From Crambe crambe (lineage: Eukaryota > Porifera > Demospongiae > Poecilosclerida > Crambeidae): a DNA stretch of 64,000 bases. The position numbers were made by a program, and so were the translations under genes. The notes below the pieces were generated by a model that searched no databases, was not told the origin of the DNA, and was given only the letters and a program-made list of their open reading frames with translations. Of the stretch, positions 43,301 to 54,500 are shown in pieces; position 1 is the stretch's first letter; each line of letters begins with the position of its first letter. The stretch covers positions 4,216,001 through 4,280,000 of the forward strand of contig OZ004591.1 in assembly GCA_963924555.1 (NCBI GenBank), given 5' to 3'.

Positions 43301-45614
43301 GAATAGATGAGGCACACGAGATGTGCATTAATCGGGAATGTAAGGAGTTCATAACCAAACCATCAGCAGATTACATCAATCGAACTGCACTTTTCCTTCC
43401 TATTAGAGCAAGTGCAATGAAAAACATAGAAAATCAGCTCTTTCCAGAAAGGAAAAATACTAGCTTCAAACCAATTACAACAATACATGCTACAGATCCT
43501 GAAAGCAAGAAACTTGAAGGCAATGTCCATTGCCAACTAAAGAAGCTAGACTCAAGTTCTCTAGCAACAAACGACTCCACAGAACTCTGTCATCTATTCA
43601 ATCAAAAAACACTATCTTCCGAACAAGTACATGATCTCATGAACTTTAGGAGTATTGGACAAAGAGAGTACGACTTGCGAGTAAAATCCCACATTCTACG
43701 AAACCCAAGTGCAAATCCTCCCAAACACCGCAAGAGCCTACTTACATTTACTGAAAGGCGAGGAAGGAAAAAGAAAGGGTCTGAGATAGAGAGAGAGAGA
43801 GAAAACTCCAGCTTGAATGCTGGAAAAAGAGAGTTGCTTTTGCTATGAGCACTGGAGCTCAAGTAAACACTTCATACGAACAGTGTCTAGAACTACCTAG
43901 AGCAATAGCAACAATCGATGGTAAGCCAGTCAAGGGCAATAAATCTAATACTACAACAGTTCTGGAGAAAAGGTATGCAGCTGCAACTCCCAAGATTATC
44001 ACAACATCATTAAAATCTGGATGGATACCTGACACAGTGGTCATGGAGGGCATGTTCTTGATAAACATCACACCATGGAGTGCACACAAAAACATGGGAC
44101 ACTATGCTGATTTTTTAATCAGGCAGCATATCCTTCCCCACTTCCAAGGTATGTCAAAAGAAGTACACTTACTTTTTGATGATCCAATCTGTGATGGAGT
44201 AAGCCCAAAGCACTTTGAAAGACTACATCGTGACCAAGCAAATCAGATTCCCGATGATCATTCTTGTTCTGATTTTTCTCAAGACATGTTAATTCCACCT
44301 AAATGGAGGAAAAACATATTGAACTGCAGGAACTGCAAGAGAAGACTCGTTAACTTCTTGTCTTCATATATTATGGAAAAAATTCAGCTAAAACTTGGCC
44401 CTCAACAAAAGTTTGTTACTGCTGGGGGGTTTGATGGTCCTATGAAAAACAAAGCAATGTTTGTCACTAGCACTACTTCAGCATTGCATGATAGTATACT
44501 ATCATGTAATGCTGAAGAAGCAGACATGAGGATCTGGCTGCATGTACTAAACTCGGCAGGTTCAAAGAAACTGGTATTAAGCCCCGATACTGATGTATAT
44601 CACATAGGCTTACCTATCATATCCAGAACAGAACTTGATGTGGTGGTACGACTGAGCCCCTTTAGCTCATTGGAACACCGTCTGCTTGACATGCAACCTC
44701 TCATCAAAGCATTCAGAAATGACCCAGATCTTGCTGTGGTGGATCAAGCCCTTTCTCCTTCTGTTATGCAAACATTATATATATGCACAGGTTGTGATTT
44801 CATTTCCTTTTTTAATGGATTTGGAAAAGCCACCTTTATAGCCACACTATTTGAATATTCCCAATTCATTTGTGGAAATACAGAGCATGCTCCAGGGATA
44901 TTGACTAACTGTGACATACCAGGCTTTATGGCTTTCCTTAGACTAGTAGGATGTGCCTATTTTAGGAAACACAAAGCAGCATTTTTACCATCATTTCCCA
45001 ACCCAACAACACTTTTCAACTCACTTGTGATAGACGATCAACCACATACTTCCCATCACAGCATATGGCTTGACACAATAAGGGAAAAAATATGGACAAG
45101 AATACAGTATGAAGATCAAATGATTCCTTCATACGATGCACTTCTGAGACACTGGAAGCGATCATGCTGGGTACGTTCTGTATGGAGTCAATCAACTTCA
45201 AATCATATCACATATCCACCATTAAACGATCATGGATGGAAACAGCCTGACCAAAACACGCTCTCCATTGACTGGGATAGCGAGAGTAATGTCTTCCAGA
45301 TACGATCAAGGGTTGACCTCATTTGTAAGGGATGTGGTTGCAAAACTAGATGCCACACAGCCCGCTGTAAATTCAAGAAAAGACATCAATGTTGTGGTGT
45401 AGGATGCAAATGCAGTGGATGTACTAACCTGCCTTTACAGGCTACCAGCCATCCCTCGAATACTGATTTGGAGACAACTGACAGTGACTCAAGCTCAGAA
45501 GATGAAGATGACCATACTGAAGATCACACTTTTGGCAGCATGTCTGTTAATGATATAATGATGGAAGTTTTTGGTGACTTCAATTATAATGAAGATACAA
45601 ACACAATCAACTGA
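40384..45614 (+). pseudogene. Decayed transposon-like locus: DUF6589-like region, PIN/FEN1-like region, CXC cysteine motif
   Basis: Five plus-strand blocks read as one interrupted protein of about 1700 aa. The N-terminus has paired cysteines (CVLCKKGN, CICRPCRND, CKTCNRSI). The middle resembles DUF6589 proteins (LEGDQATYERL, WMVPFPGDWHFLKNY) and an associated segment (RSGNWDLRMAAIKQMAALF, YINRTALFLP). The C-terminal block 43,845-45,614 has EEADMRIWLHV, LSPDTDVY and CTGCDF, an acidic-residue pattern like the XPG-I/PIN nuclease fold, then a CXC-type motif (CKGCGCKTRCHTARCKF). Lesions are a TAA at 40,753, frame changes near 40,977 and 42,312-42,379, a break near 42,885-42,933, and a GA-microsatellite slip at about 43,790-43,802. 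The near lack of introns contrasts with neighbouring genes and fits a mobile-element origin. This protein type recurs in invertebrate genomes without an assigned function. Confidence 0.65.
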
Positions 45615-46273
45615 AAGACTCTTATTATTGATGAAACTCTATGTATAAAACTAATATCCTCACTAATTATACTTGAAATTTTCCTGAAATTTGAGCTACA
45701 ATAACTTGTAACCACCTACAGGGAACAAACTACAAACTGCATCCTAGTTAAAAACATTGACTGCATGTTCTTAGGCCAGCTTATCTAATATGGGAAGCCT
45801 TGGGAACTAATGTTTGAACAGAGAATTATAACCATATCAAGCTGATCCTTTCAGAACCTACCTTTTTCTAAGCTGTCTGATGCCTCTATTCTTTTTCATT
45901 AGGAGATAAGTTTTGTCCTTTCATGATCTTCTTGCACTGTTCTCCCTTTCTGCCAAGATACTTTTACAAAGGATCACCTAGTCACTTAGAAAAAATGAAC
46001 TAAACATAGCCCACGAAACACGTGGATTTTGTTATCAGCTGTTTAATGACGTAATCGTTATTTATATAAAAAGTAACATTGTACGCGCTATAATGGAACT
46101 TCCGGTCTCTGGCCATTCGATCGATAACTCCTTAAAAGTGCAATATCAACTTTTCAGAATCTATATCTAACTTTTCCCTGTAAACACCACCCCAGGCTAT
46201 GATTACATGCACTGTATCACATTTATAAATCCATGTAAATCGGTCCGTTACCATGGCAACGGGCTATAATTAT
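45615..46273. other. Spacer between transposon-derived loci
   Basis: No coding potential is seen. The inverted TCGAATGGCCAG copy lies at about 46,113-46,124. The segment ends at the repeat copy (46,274 onward) that served as target for the large element. Confidence 0.45.
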
Positions 46274-46309
46274 TATCAGAGAGTGCGGTAGCGCTCTCTA
46301 TGTAGGGAC

Positions 46310-47057
46310 ATAGCCTCGTACCCAGGCCTTATTATTGAAATAAGGGCCTGGTATCCACTGTTTGCGCGTGCACGACCCCAGCATCTATGAATATCATTAT
46401 AATGTGCCGATGACGATGTAGAGTGGGCGGTACTAATTAGATGACTCGATCTTTGCCGCAGGAACAAGACTCTGTAGCAAAGTTCTCCTTGGAAGCAGAC
46501 TTAAAGAGATGATTATGGAGGGTTCACACACTTCTTTCTCAGTCCTCTGACCTGATCCTCCATCCGAACCAAGAACTGTGCTTCTCTTCCCAGCTAGCTA
46601 CTACTTCTTTTTTCTTATTACGAATCTCGCGCGGCCAGACCTTACTGAGACTAATAGAAGTTCTGGTGGTCCACTACAAACGGCAGAACTTGGCTCTTTC
46701 CAGTCGGCAGTCATACTTCGTTTTTTAAACAGACCTGATGGGCCAGGCTCTGTTCCTCTACACTATGCTCTACATAAGGCAAGCCCGACGTCTCCAAGGG
46801 AAAGCGACGGCGTCAGAAAAACAAGTAACTATCGTTTGTAGCCGACCTTATCGGTAGCTGAAGCTGGAGAAGCACCTTCCATTGTTCTAACTACTATCAG
46901 CCGTCATAGAAACAAGGCCCCGCCCAATTATTGTGACGTTTACGTATCCTAAAATTTCCGAAAGTGCACAAATTCACGGAAAAGCGTGAAAAACCAGCAC
47001 ATGCGCAAACAGTGGATACCAGGCCCTTATTTTAATAAGGCCTGGGGACGAGGCTAT
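46310..47057. mobile_element. hAT-like MITE, 748 bp, 8-bp target duplication
   Basis: The termini ATAGCCTCGTACCCAGGCC... are inverted over about 60 bp, and each terminus can itself fold (CCAGGCCTTATT...AATAAGGGCCTGG). The flanks are GTAGGGAC at 46,302-46,309 and at 47,058-47,065, an exact 8-bp duplication as made by hAT and P-type elements. The right-hand copy includes the first base of the large element's terminus. No transposase is encoded; the open frames inside (for example 46,578-46,841) have no recognised relatives. Confidence 0.85.
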
Positions 47058-47104
47058 GTAGGGACATAGATACTATAACCTCCGGACACGGGATTGGAAA
47101 CGGG

Positions 47105-47617
47105 TGGTTCGCGCGAGATTTTAGAATACAATCCGCGTTGTTTGCTGAGTCAGCAAAGACGTTGCCAAACAGTAGTGAAGGCAAGTATTTCGCAAATAAT
47201 GGCTGAAGCTATAGGAGAAACGTCTTCAACTACAAGTAAGCATAGTAAATTAAAGATTGTAACCTTAAATCCAGCTATGTAATTCACTTTTTAGGCCCCT
47301 CTCAGTGAGTCTGAGATATTAATTCAGGCAGTAAAAGAAGGTAGCTAATGGGTTTAAAATTCCTTCATCAGATGCTTCTGCATCTCTGCTATGGATTAAA
47401 GCAAAACTTGAAAGCTGACATTCATTCCTGCAGTCCAGGCACCATGCATATAACTCTCTTGCAGCTAGCAACATAGTCCAAAGGAAATAAGAAAACTAGA
47501 AAAAGAGGCTAAATGCAGGAAATTTTAGCCTAGACGTAGGAAGTTTAAAACTAATGCAGGAAGTATCAGATGAGTGTGGAACAAGGCACGTAAGTATCAT
47601 ATTTTATAATATAATAG
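47105..47617. other. Left subterminal region of the large element
   Basis: An ATG at 47,200 opens a short plus-strand exon ending at a GTAAGC donor. Possible exon-like pieces follow (about 47,296-47,340 and 47,372-47,419), but their phases do not join without stops. It may be the relic of a third gene. Confidence 0.3.
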
Positions 47618-50600
47618 CTAGCTATAATTCATGTTTGCTTGGAGATATTCCCGAGACTTCTTTTTTAGCCCCCCTTTCTTCGTCAGTTCAAAGCCATATA
47701 ATAAAATGTCTTGTAGAGATATAGTGCCTACAGCATTCGATGGATAGAAAAATCGAAGCCACTTTGGCTTATGTATGGCTCGTTCTTGATCCATCCAATG
47801 AACTGTGACATCTGAAGTTAATGATGGATTAGGAGGAATAGACACCACTCTTCCAACTTTGGGAAAACTTGCACTATTTGTTGTAGTTGCAATGAGCATA
47901 TCCACTTGTAGCTGCTTTACTATGTCTTGGTTCTGGACTACTGTGCTCCTTGAAGTTCCGATGTATATCTATAATAGCAAAAAAAACAAAAAAAAAACTG
48001 GAAGTGCAGGAGAGGGACCATTCCCATAAGTGCAGGAACAGTTCCTACACTTGGAAGGACCCATCAATAGTGCAGGAACAGTTCCTACACTTGGAAGGAC
48101 CGATCCAAAGTGCAGGAACAGTTCCTACACTTGGAAAGACCATCAATAGTGCAGGAACAGTTCCTACACTTGGAAGGACCATCAATAGTGCAGGAACAGT
48201 TCCTACACTTGGTTCCTACACTTGAAAGGACCCATCAATAGTGCAGGAGCAGTTCCTAGACTGATCCAAAGTGCAGGAACAGTTCTTACATTTGGAGGGA
48301 TCGATCCAAAGTACAGGAACAGTTCAAAAGACCTATTCAAGTGCAGGAACAGTTAGTTCAAATGGACAGCTAGTTCCAACACACTTTAGGTGCCCACAGT
48401 AGCTAGCTTCCATACATGCTCCACTTACATCCGGTAGTTGGTGTTTATCTTCAGTTAAAGTTGCAACTAGATCCTCGCCCAAGACAGATGTTGCCAACTC
48501 TTTTTTATCCTCAATTGTCTGACTGAAGCTCTGTTGTTCCTTCCAAAGTCCAGCAATCGGTGGCAGAGCTTTCTCTTTGTTTGTTGCTCTGCAGGTCAGA
48601 TGGGAAGAGCAAAGTTCAAGAGCTTTTCGGACCTCAGGGTGTGCACTCTCTTTTAGCCCAGCTACAATGAAAGCCTTATTACACTGAGCAGCCAACTCCT
48701 GGAGTTCTTTCTTTAGTGTTGCAGTCTGTGTAGCTGTCTCTTGCTGGGCCAAAGATTTTTCAATTGCATGTATCTGCACATATAACAACTTGTCAACAAA
48801 AATACTACATATACGTATGTAGTTACCCCTTTGTATCCAATCCATGCTGTTCGCAGTTCACCAATTCCTTCAATTGTACATGGAAACTGCTTCTGTGTTG
48901 ATACCAGCTTCTGAGTTGATATGATTTCCAGTCCAGATCCATCAGATGCTGGACCTGGAGACATTGGTGTGGATCTTGGAACTTGTGCACCCTTAATCAA
49001 GTCTTCGAGAAAGTGTTGGCCTGCAAAGGATTATGCATATAATAACTTCAATGTGTTTTAAGCCAATCACCTTCAACTACTTGGGGTTCCATTGGTTCAA
49101 CACATTCCTTTGCTTCTTCCATCCAGGAAACCCACCACTCGGATGCACTAGGACTGGCCTTGTTGAGATATGGACTAACTTTTCTTAATGTAGTTTCCAA
49201 TTTTTTCAAGTTTTCTAAATCGTAGTAGGGTTTGAGGATTAATGGTTGCTTAGTTGGAATATTGTTGCCACAAGGCAGAAAAACAAGTCCACCTTGAGGT
49301 AACCAAAATGTATCTGTACTCCATTCCTTATAGAACATCATGCATTCACCAAATTCATTACATTGGAACTTGAACTGGTGGGCCTTGAGATGGTCGTGTA
49401 ACAATGGAGTTTGCTCCAGCATCCATGCCTTGACATCAGTGACTGAGTCTAGAACCACAATAATAGGTTGGGGAGAGAAAGAGGATTGGATGGCTTGACT
49501 TAGTTCTGTAAGAATAGTATAAAAATCAATTTATATACATACAGGCTGCATGCATGGTCACCTGGAATAGTCAATGCATTGCGATGCTTCAGTCGCCGTG
49601 AAATGCATGAAAATGTTTGATCGATATCTTCATGGGTGTGACCCACAGGTAAAAAACCAAACTTGACCTACACATCATGTAGTAATAGTTGATACTGGCA
49701 TGCGATTATACTTATGACTTGTACCTTTCTGAACACTCCAAATTCAACTAACAAAGCTGCAAATGTCAGCGTAAACTTATTTTTATTGTCACGACAGGTG
49801 TTGTCCATCTGAACTAGCAACACTTCTGGCAATTTTCCCTGCAGCTAACGTCTTACATTAACTATTATTATTTTTGATACTTCTAAAATAAATACCTTGA
49901 GCTGATGAAACACTCGCAGCAGAACTTCAACTGTCAAGTTAGAGTCATGGCTAAACTGTCCGCAGTCTATAAACATCATAATTATTAAACCGGCCATGAA
50001 CCTTAACTCCAGTGACATGGGTTTCAAGTTTGTAGGCACCAGCCATCACTTTGGGATTATTGATGATGTGGGGTATGTCAGTCTTTGATTGATCCATACC
50101 ATCGATAATCAAACTCAAATATTTCTCTGGATTCTTCTCTGCCTTCCGTCGATGCTTAGCATACTTCTCTCGTTCACTCCTATAGATTAAAAAAGTCCTG
50201 TAATTTTACTTATGTATAGTATGCACTCTCTGAGTACTTCTCTAGTTCAATGTGTTGCTCTAAAATTTCAGTCAACCACATTCTAACGGTGTTATTTAGT
50301 GTCCTTTCTCGACCCTCTTTGATGGCAGTGCATACATCACACTTTGAGAAACGGCTCTCCTGTGTGGTATAATTATTATAATTAATTCCTTCCGATTATA
50401 TATTGTTTGTTAACTACCTTGGGAATCTTTACATGGGAGAAATTCCGGTTCCAAATCTCATAAAATGTAGAAATGCTACAGCATTGCAAGCCTCCTTGAG
50501 ATAGGTCATCATTTGCTAAGGAGTAGACATCGGCTTTGGTGAGGCAAGCAGGCAAATGAATTGCTGTAGAAGTTGGCATTCTATCCCCAACCTTATCACT

Positions 50601-51345
50601 AAATGTATGCAACCAACTTGTGACCCGGATACTGGAGTCACTAATTTCACATCTTCCTAGTCTGCCATGCTCAGCTAACACAACTCCACTTTGATACTTT
50701 AGTTTCACAGCAGCAAATCTATTGTATCTGAATCCATACACCATCCCGAAGCACGTCTCACAAACTTGCTGACCACCCACTGTGTACAGAACATCCTCAT
50801 CTCCTTGACTATGTTCTCGCATATAATTCAAGATGAGCTGAATCTGTTCAGTTTCAGATAGCGAAAAAACAGTAGACCTGATTCTTTCTATGGTGGCCTG
50901 TGACAGCAACTTGAAGCATGTAACCTGTTTTCGCTGGCAGCAGCAACGGGTCATTAGACTATCTGTTGAAAACTCGGGTTGCCCTAAGGTGCAAGAGTTA
51001 ATAAGCTCTGGTCCTGATCCTCACACAAGTGTGTGATTACCTTATTAGCTATTACAGGTATGCTACTTTACCACTATTGTGATATCAAGTGTGTTGGATT
51101 ACTAGTAAATTATAATAATGCATCATTCAATTCATTTATGAGCTATCAACTTGAACTCTGCATGCTTAACTAATACGTAGTAGCCTTAAGGCAATTGAAT
51201 ACATGTCCATACCTCTGGTTCTCTTCTTTGTAATTGATGAGGAATCACAATTGGAGGTCAATGGAGGGAGCATCTCTAAGCCACTGGTGGATGAATTGCT
51301 ATCATCAAAGCAGTCAGAAGTAGCAACTGACAAAATACATTCCAT
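47618..51345 (-). CDS. DUF7869-like, transposase-like protein of the large element
   Basis: The ten-exon model is complement(47618..47968, 48429..48773, 48827..49020, 49071..49505, 49562..49667, 49725..49838, 49896..50179, 50238..50359, 50418..50962, 51213..51345), about 875 aa. All junctions agree in phase apart from one extra base near 49,965-49,990. Residues about 60-270 are cysteine-rich (CCCQRKQ, VCETCFGMVYG, FSKCDVC). The core carries IIDGMDQSKTDIPH, THVTGVKVHG, HDSNLTVEVLL, LVQMDNTCRDNKNKF and VGHTHEDIDQTFS; its spaced acidic residues look like an RNase-H-fold active site. The C-terminal exon (VHWMDQERAIHKPKW, LYGFELTKKGGLKKKS) is typical of the same family. DUF7869-type proteins occur in plants, oomycetes and invertebrates, often in repeated copies. 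A transposase role is inferred from the motifs and from the terminal repeats around it. The start at 51,345 gives a 155-bp head-to-head gap with the ParB-like gene. Confidence 0.8.
48025..48355. repeat. Left array of a 21-bp palindrome (about nine units)
   Basis: Units of about 38-40 bp carry GTGCAGGAACAGTTCC followed by TACACTT. The first 21 bp are almost self-complementary around a central A (arms GTGCAGGAAC and GTTCCTACAC). The first five are near identical; later ones decay. The array lies in the last intron of the DUF7869-like gene, about 1 kb from the element's left end. The same core is arrayed at 59,622-59,850. Confidence 0.9.
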
Positions 51346-51500
51346 CCTGGCAAATTTGAAATTTGAAATTTGAATTTTGTCCAGTAAGCTAAAATTGTCC
51401 AATGACCTTGCTTCTATTTCAGAACATTCTAGAACTGCAAAAAAAGCCAGCCATGCTTTTTGTGGTTTTGTATTTGCTCATGCAAGTAAAGCTGAAAAGA
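51346..51500. promoter_or_regulatory. Putative bidirectional promoter of the large element
   Basis: The two start codons face away from each other across 155 bp containing direct repeats of AAATTTGA (51,352-51,375). No clear TATA box is seen. Joint control of both genes is inferred from the spacing. Confidence 0.45.
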
Positions 51501-54500
51501 ATGAGTAGTGTGAATATAAGTAAGGTTTCCTCAAAGCCCTGGCATCTGACTTTCTCTCCTGAAGAGAAACAGATGTATATATGGAAGGGTGGTTCCCGGA
51601 TGAAGCTGGTAGATCAAAGCTCCAGTGGACCAGTGATATCTGCATCATTTTTGAATGCAGATGTTGTAAACGTAAGTATAATAAGTCAGTATAGCTAGTA
51701 GTTATTGCTAGGTACCGCTGACCTGACTTATCACCACTGTCCAATTAGGATTTTGTCATTTGAGCCTTAAAATATCCCCATTTGAATAACAAATGAAGCA
51801 TACTAGAGTAGTGTGCAATATATTGACGAGCACATATTCCTCTGGGTTTTAGAGCTGATAGGCTCTTTAAATTAAAGTTATGTAAGTGGCAGGCAGCTTT
51901 GTGCATCACTAGCCTAGCACATACTACATGCTAGAGCTATATATCTATGAGTCATGAACTATAAGAGTCAGCTTGCCTGCAGAATCAAGATTTTTCCAGC
52001 TCTATTCACAGTCCCATTAGCTATCAAGATTCTGTTCAATTTCTTGTCAAAAATGTTATTTATTGCTCTACAGTTTAAAGGCCATGCAGGGAACGGGAGT
52101 AATCGGTATAGTTTCAACTGCCAGCTTTCCAAATTTATAAGTGACGCAAATGGGTTTTGTGCTGAACTGGCTCCATTTTTGTCTGATGCAAAAAATTTCT
52201 GCACACAATTGTGCTCCAAGACGAATGGGGTAGTTAGTCTCATCGGTGAGGCAGCATCTACAGGAATACCATCCTCTTCCTCCTCGTCATTGTCCTTGCC
52301 ATCATCAGCCTCATGTGGTCAAAAGAGGGGAAGCAGTACTAAGGCACCTAATGCCAAGAAGAAGAAAGGTGGCTATCAGGAAAAGATGAATATTCTTGAA
52401 GAAGAAATTCCTGATCATCAAATAGGTATGCAATTATAGCAGCATGATTCATCAGGCAAGTGAGTGTTGACCACATGCACGATGCTGGGCATGTGACCAG
52501 ACTCTTTCCCACCTTTGTGAAAGTCTGGTCCATGAAACTAACAGTATTAGCTACACTGTAACTGCAATTGGGTACTATGAGACTTAGTCAGCATGAGATA
52601 TGGCCAGCTGACGGTGAGAGATATTCGGCTAAGTGAAATAAACTGACAAGTGCAAAAAATTATCAGTGCATAACTACATATATCTGTAAGAATATAGGTA
52701 TGTTACTGATGTGTGGCACTGTATTATTATCCTTAAATAATAATGGTGAGCCATTGATTTCGGTACATAGCACACATAAAAAATTTGTGGTTAATTATAG
52801 CATGCTAGCATCCACTGTCAGAATATACCATAACCTTTTATGACAGGTGTTTATGACCTTCCCATTGACTTGTTGAGGGAGCCCCCAGATTACCTAAGAG
52901 TGAGGGAGGTAAAAGAGTGGTTTGTAGAGTACCTGGTGGACATGCTCAAAGAAGAAGAGTCGGATCATGAGGACCTGACTGCTCCCTTACTTGTAATAGC
53001 ATCATGCAGTAAGGGGAAATTCAAGCCAAGACACCTAGAGAAATATACCTATGAAGTGCGTACTAGTATGACAATTTCTATGTTTTGGTATTAGACATAC
53101 ATAATGTACTTATAGGTAATAGGAGGGATACAACGGTGGCATGCCATTAGGAAGGTCAACACTATTGCCACTCGTAAAATTGCCAGTAGAAAGTGTGCAG
53201 TATATGGAAACGACATGTCAAGGCCAGCAGCTATGATGTTGGCGAAGCAGCACAATGAGTTCAACACCATTCAACGAAAAACAGGGTTTGCTGAATTGGC
53301 TGGATGCTGCCGAAAGCTGTATTTTGTGCACTTTGCAAAGGACGGGGAGAATGATGATGGGGTAACTGATCTGCCCAAACAACATTACAACTCAAAGCCT
53401 TATAGGGCCTTTAAGCAGGAATGCTTGGCACTTCTATTGAGTTCCCAATCAGTATGTACAACTAAATGTGCATAGCTAACACTATTATGTGATTTTGTAT
53501 AGAGCCAAGCAATGATAGAGCAGGCAATCCAAATGGCACTGCAGCCAGCTACTATCTATCACAAGATGCAAGAAGTCTTTGCAAAGTATGAAGACGGGAA
53601 GTTAAAAGGCCAGAAAGAACGGTTCATGAAAGGAGTCATGCTGCAAAAGGCTTTAGATGGAAAGTTGGCTGCCAAGCTCCCCCAGTTCAAGATTTTTCAG
53701 GGACTTAGTGTAAGTATTGGTTCCACTAAACCACCAGTTAGCTAATTATGATAAATTGTTACAGGATACTGACAAGGAGCAGCTTTTAGACGGACTGCTG
53801 AACAGTTCATTCAGTTTTGATGAAGCTGAGGAGAGGAGTGTAAGGCTGAAAGCATTGGTCCAGAAAGGGAAAACTCCACCAAGAAGTTTCAAAGTCAGTA
53901 AGTGTGGTAACTGGTAAAGTACCGTGAAACAATTAGTATATTTTGTGGTTATTTTATGTTGTAATTATAATGAGTGTGACTACCGGTATAATTTTTATAT
54001 AATATCGCGTTTTAGTCATTTTTGTAAGTTGTCAGTTCTATCAATAACTTTGAGATATTACCCTTGATTGAGATATTACATTTGGCGACGAGGTGAAAAG
54101 ATGGCCACACATGGAACTGTGTCACCCTTTTATCCTAACAAAGAGAGCTGGACTAACTATGCGGAAAGGCTCGATCACTATTTTCTTGCGAACGATGTGG
54201 CTGACGCTGGAAAAAAACGCTCCATTCTTCTCTCTGCATGCGGACCCCAGACATACAAACTGATCCGCAGTCTCATCGAGACACCTGCTACCCTGAATAC
54301 GACGAGCTACGCCGACATTGTCAAGCTAGTCAAGGATCACTATGAGCCGAAACCATCAGCGATAGTGAAACGATTCCAGTTCAACACTCGGGTTCGAGAG
54401 CCCGGAGAAACTATTGCTTCTTACATTGCAGCTCTCCGTGAGCTCGGTGAGCATTGTAGCTACGGAACTTCTCTTCCAGAGATGTTACGAGATCGCCTGG

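Noticed and set aside
39408..46124. 6.7-kb element bounded by TCGAATGGCCAG inverted copies
   Set aside because: Only 12 bp match confidently and no target duplication is visible; kept as a possibility in the notes, not as a feature.
48000..48360. CRISPR array (short repeats with spacers)
   Set aside because: The spacers are themselves repeated, the genome is eukaryotic, and the repeats lie in an intron; it is a palindromic minisatellite.
53898..53902. GTAAG as the actual splice donor of the ParB-like exon 6
   Set aside because: Using it leaves the exon in phase 1, and both candidate acceptors then give an immediate stop. The donor GTCAGT four bases earlier joins in phase 0 to an open exon.
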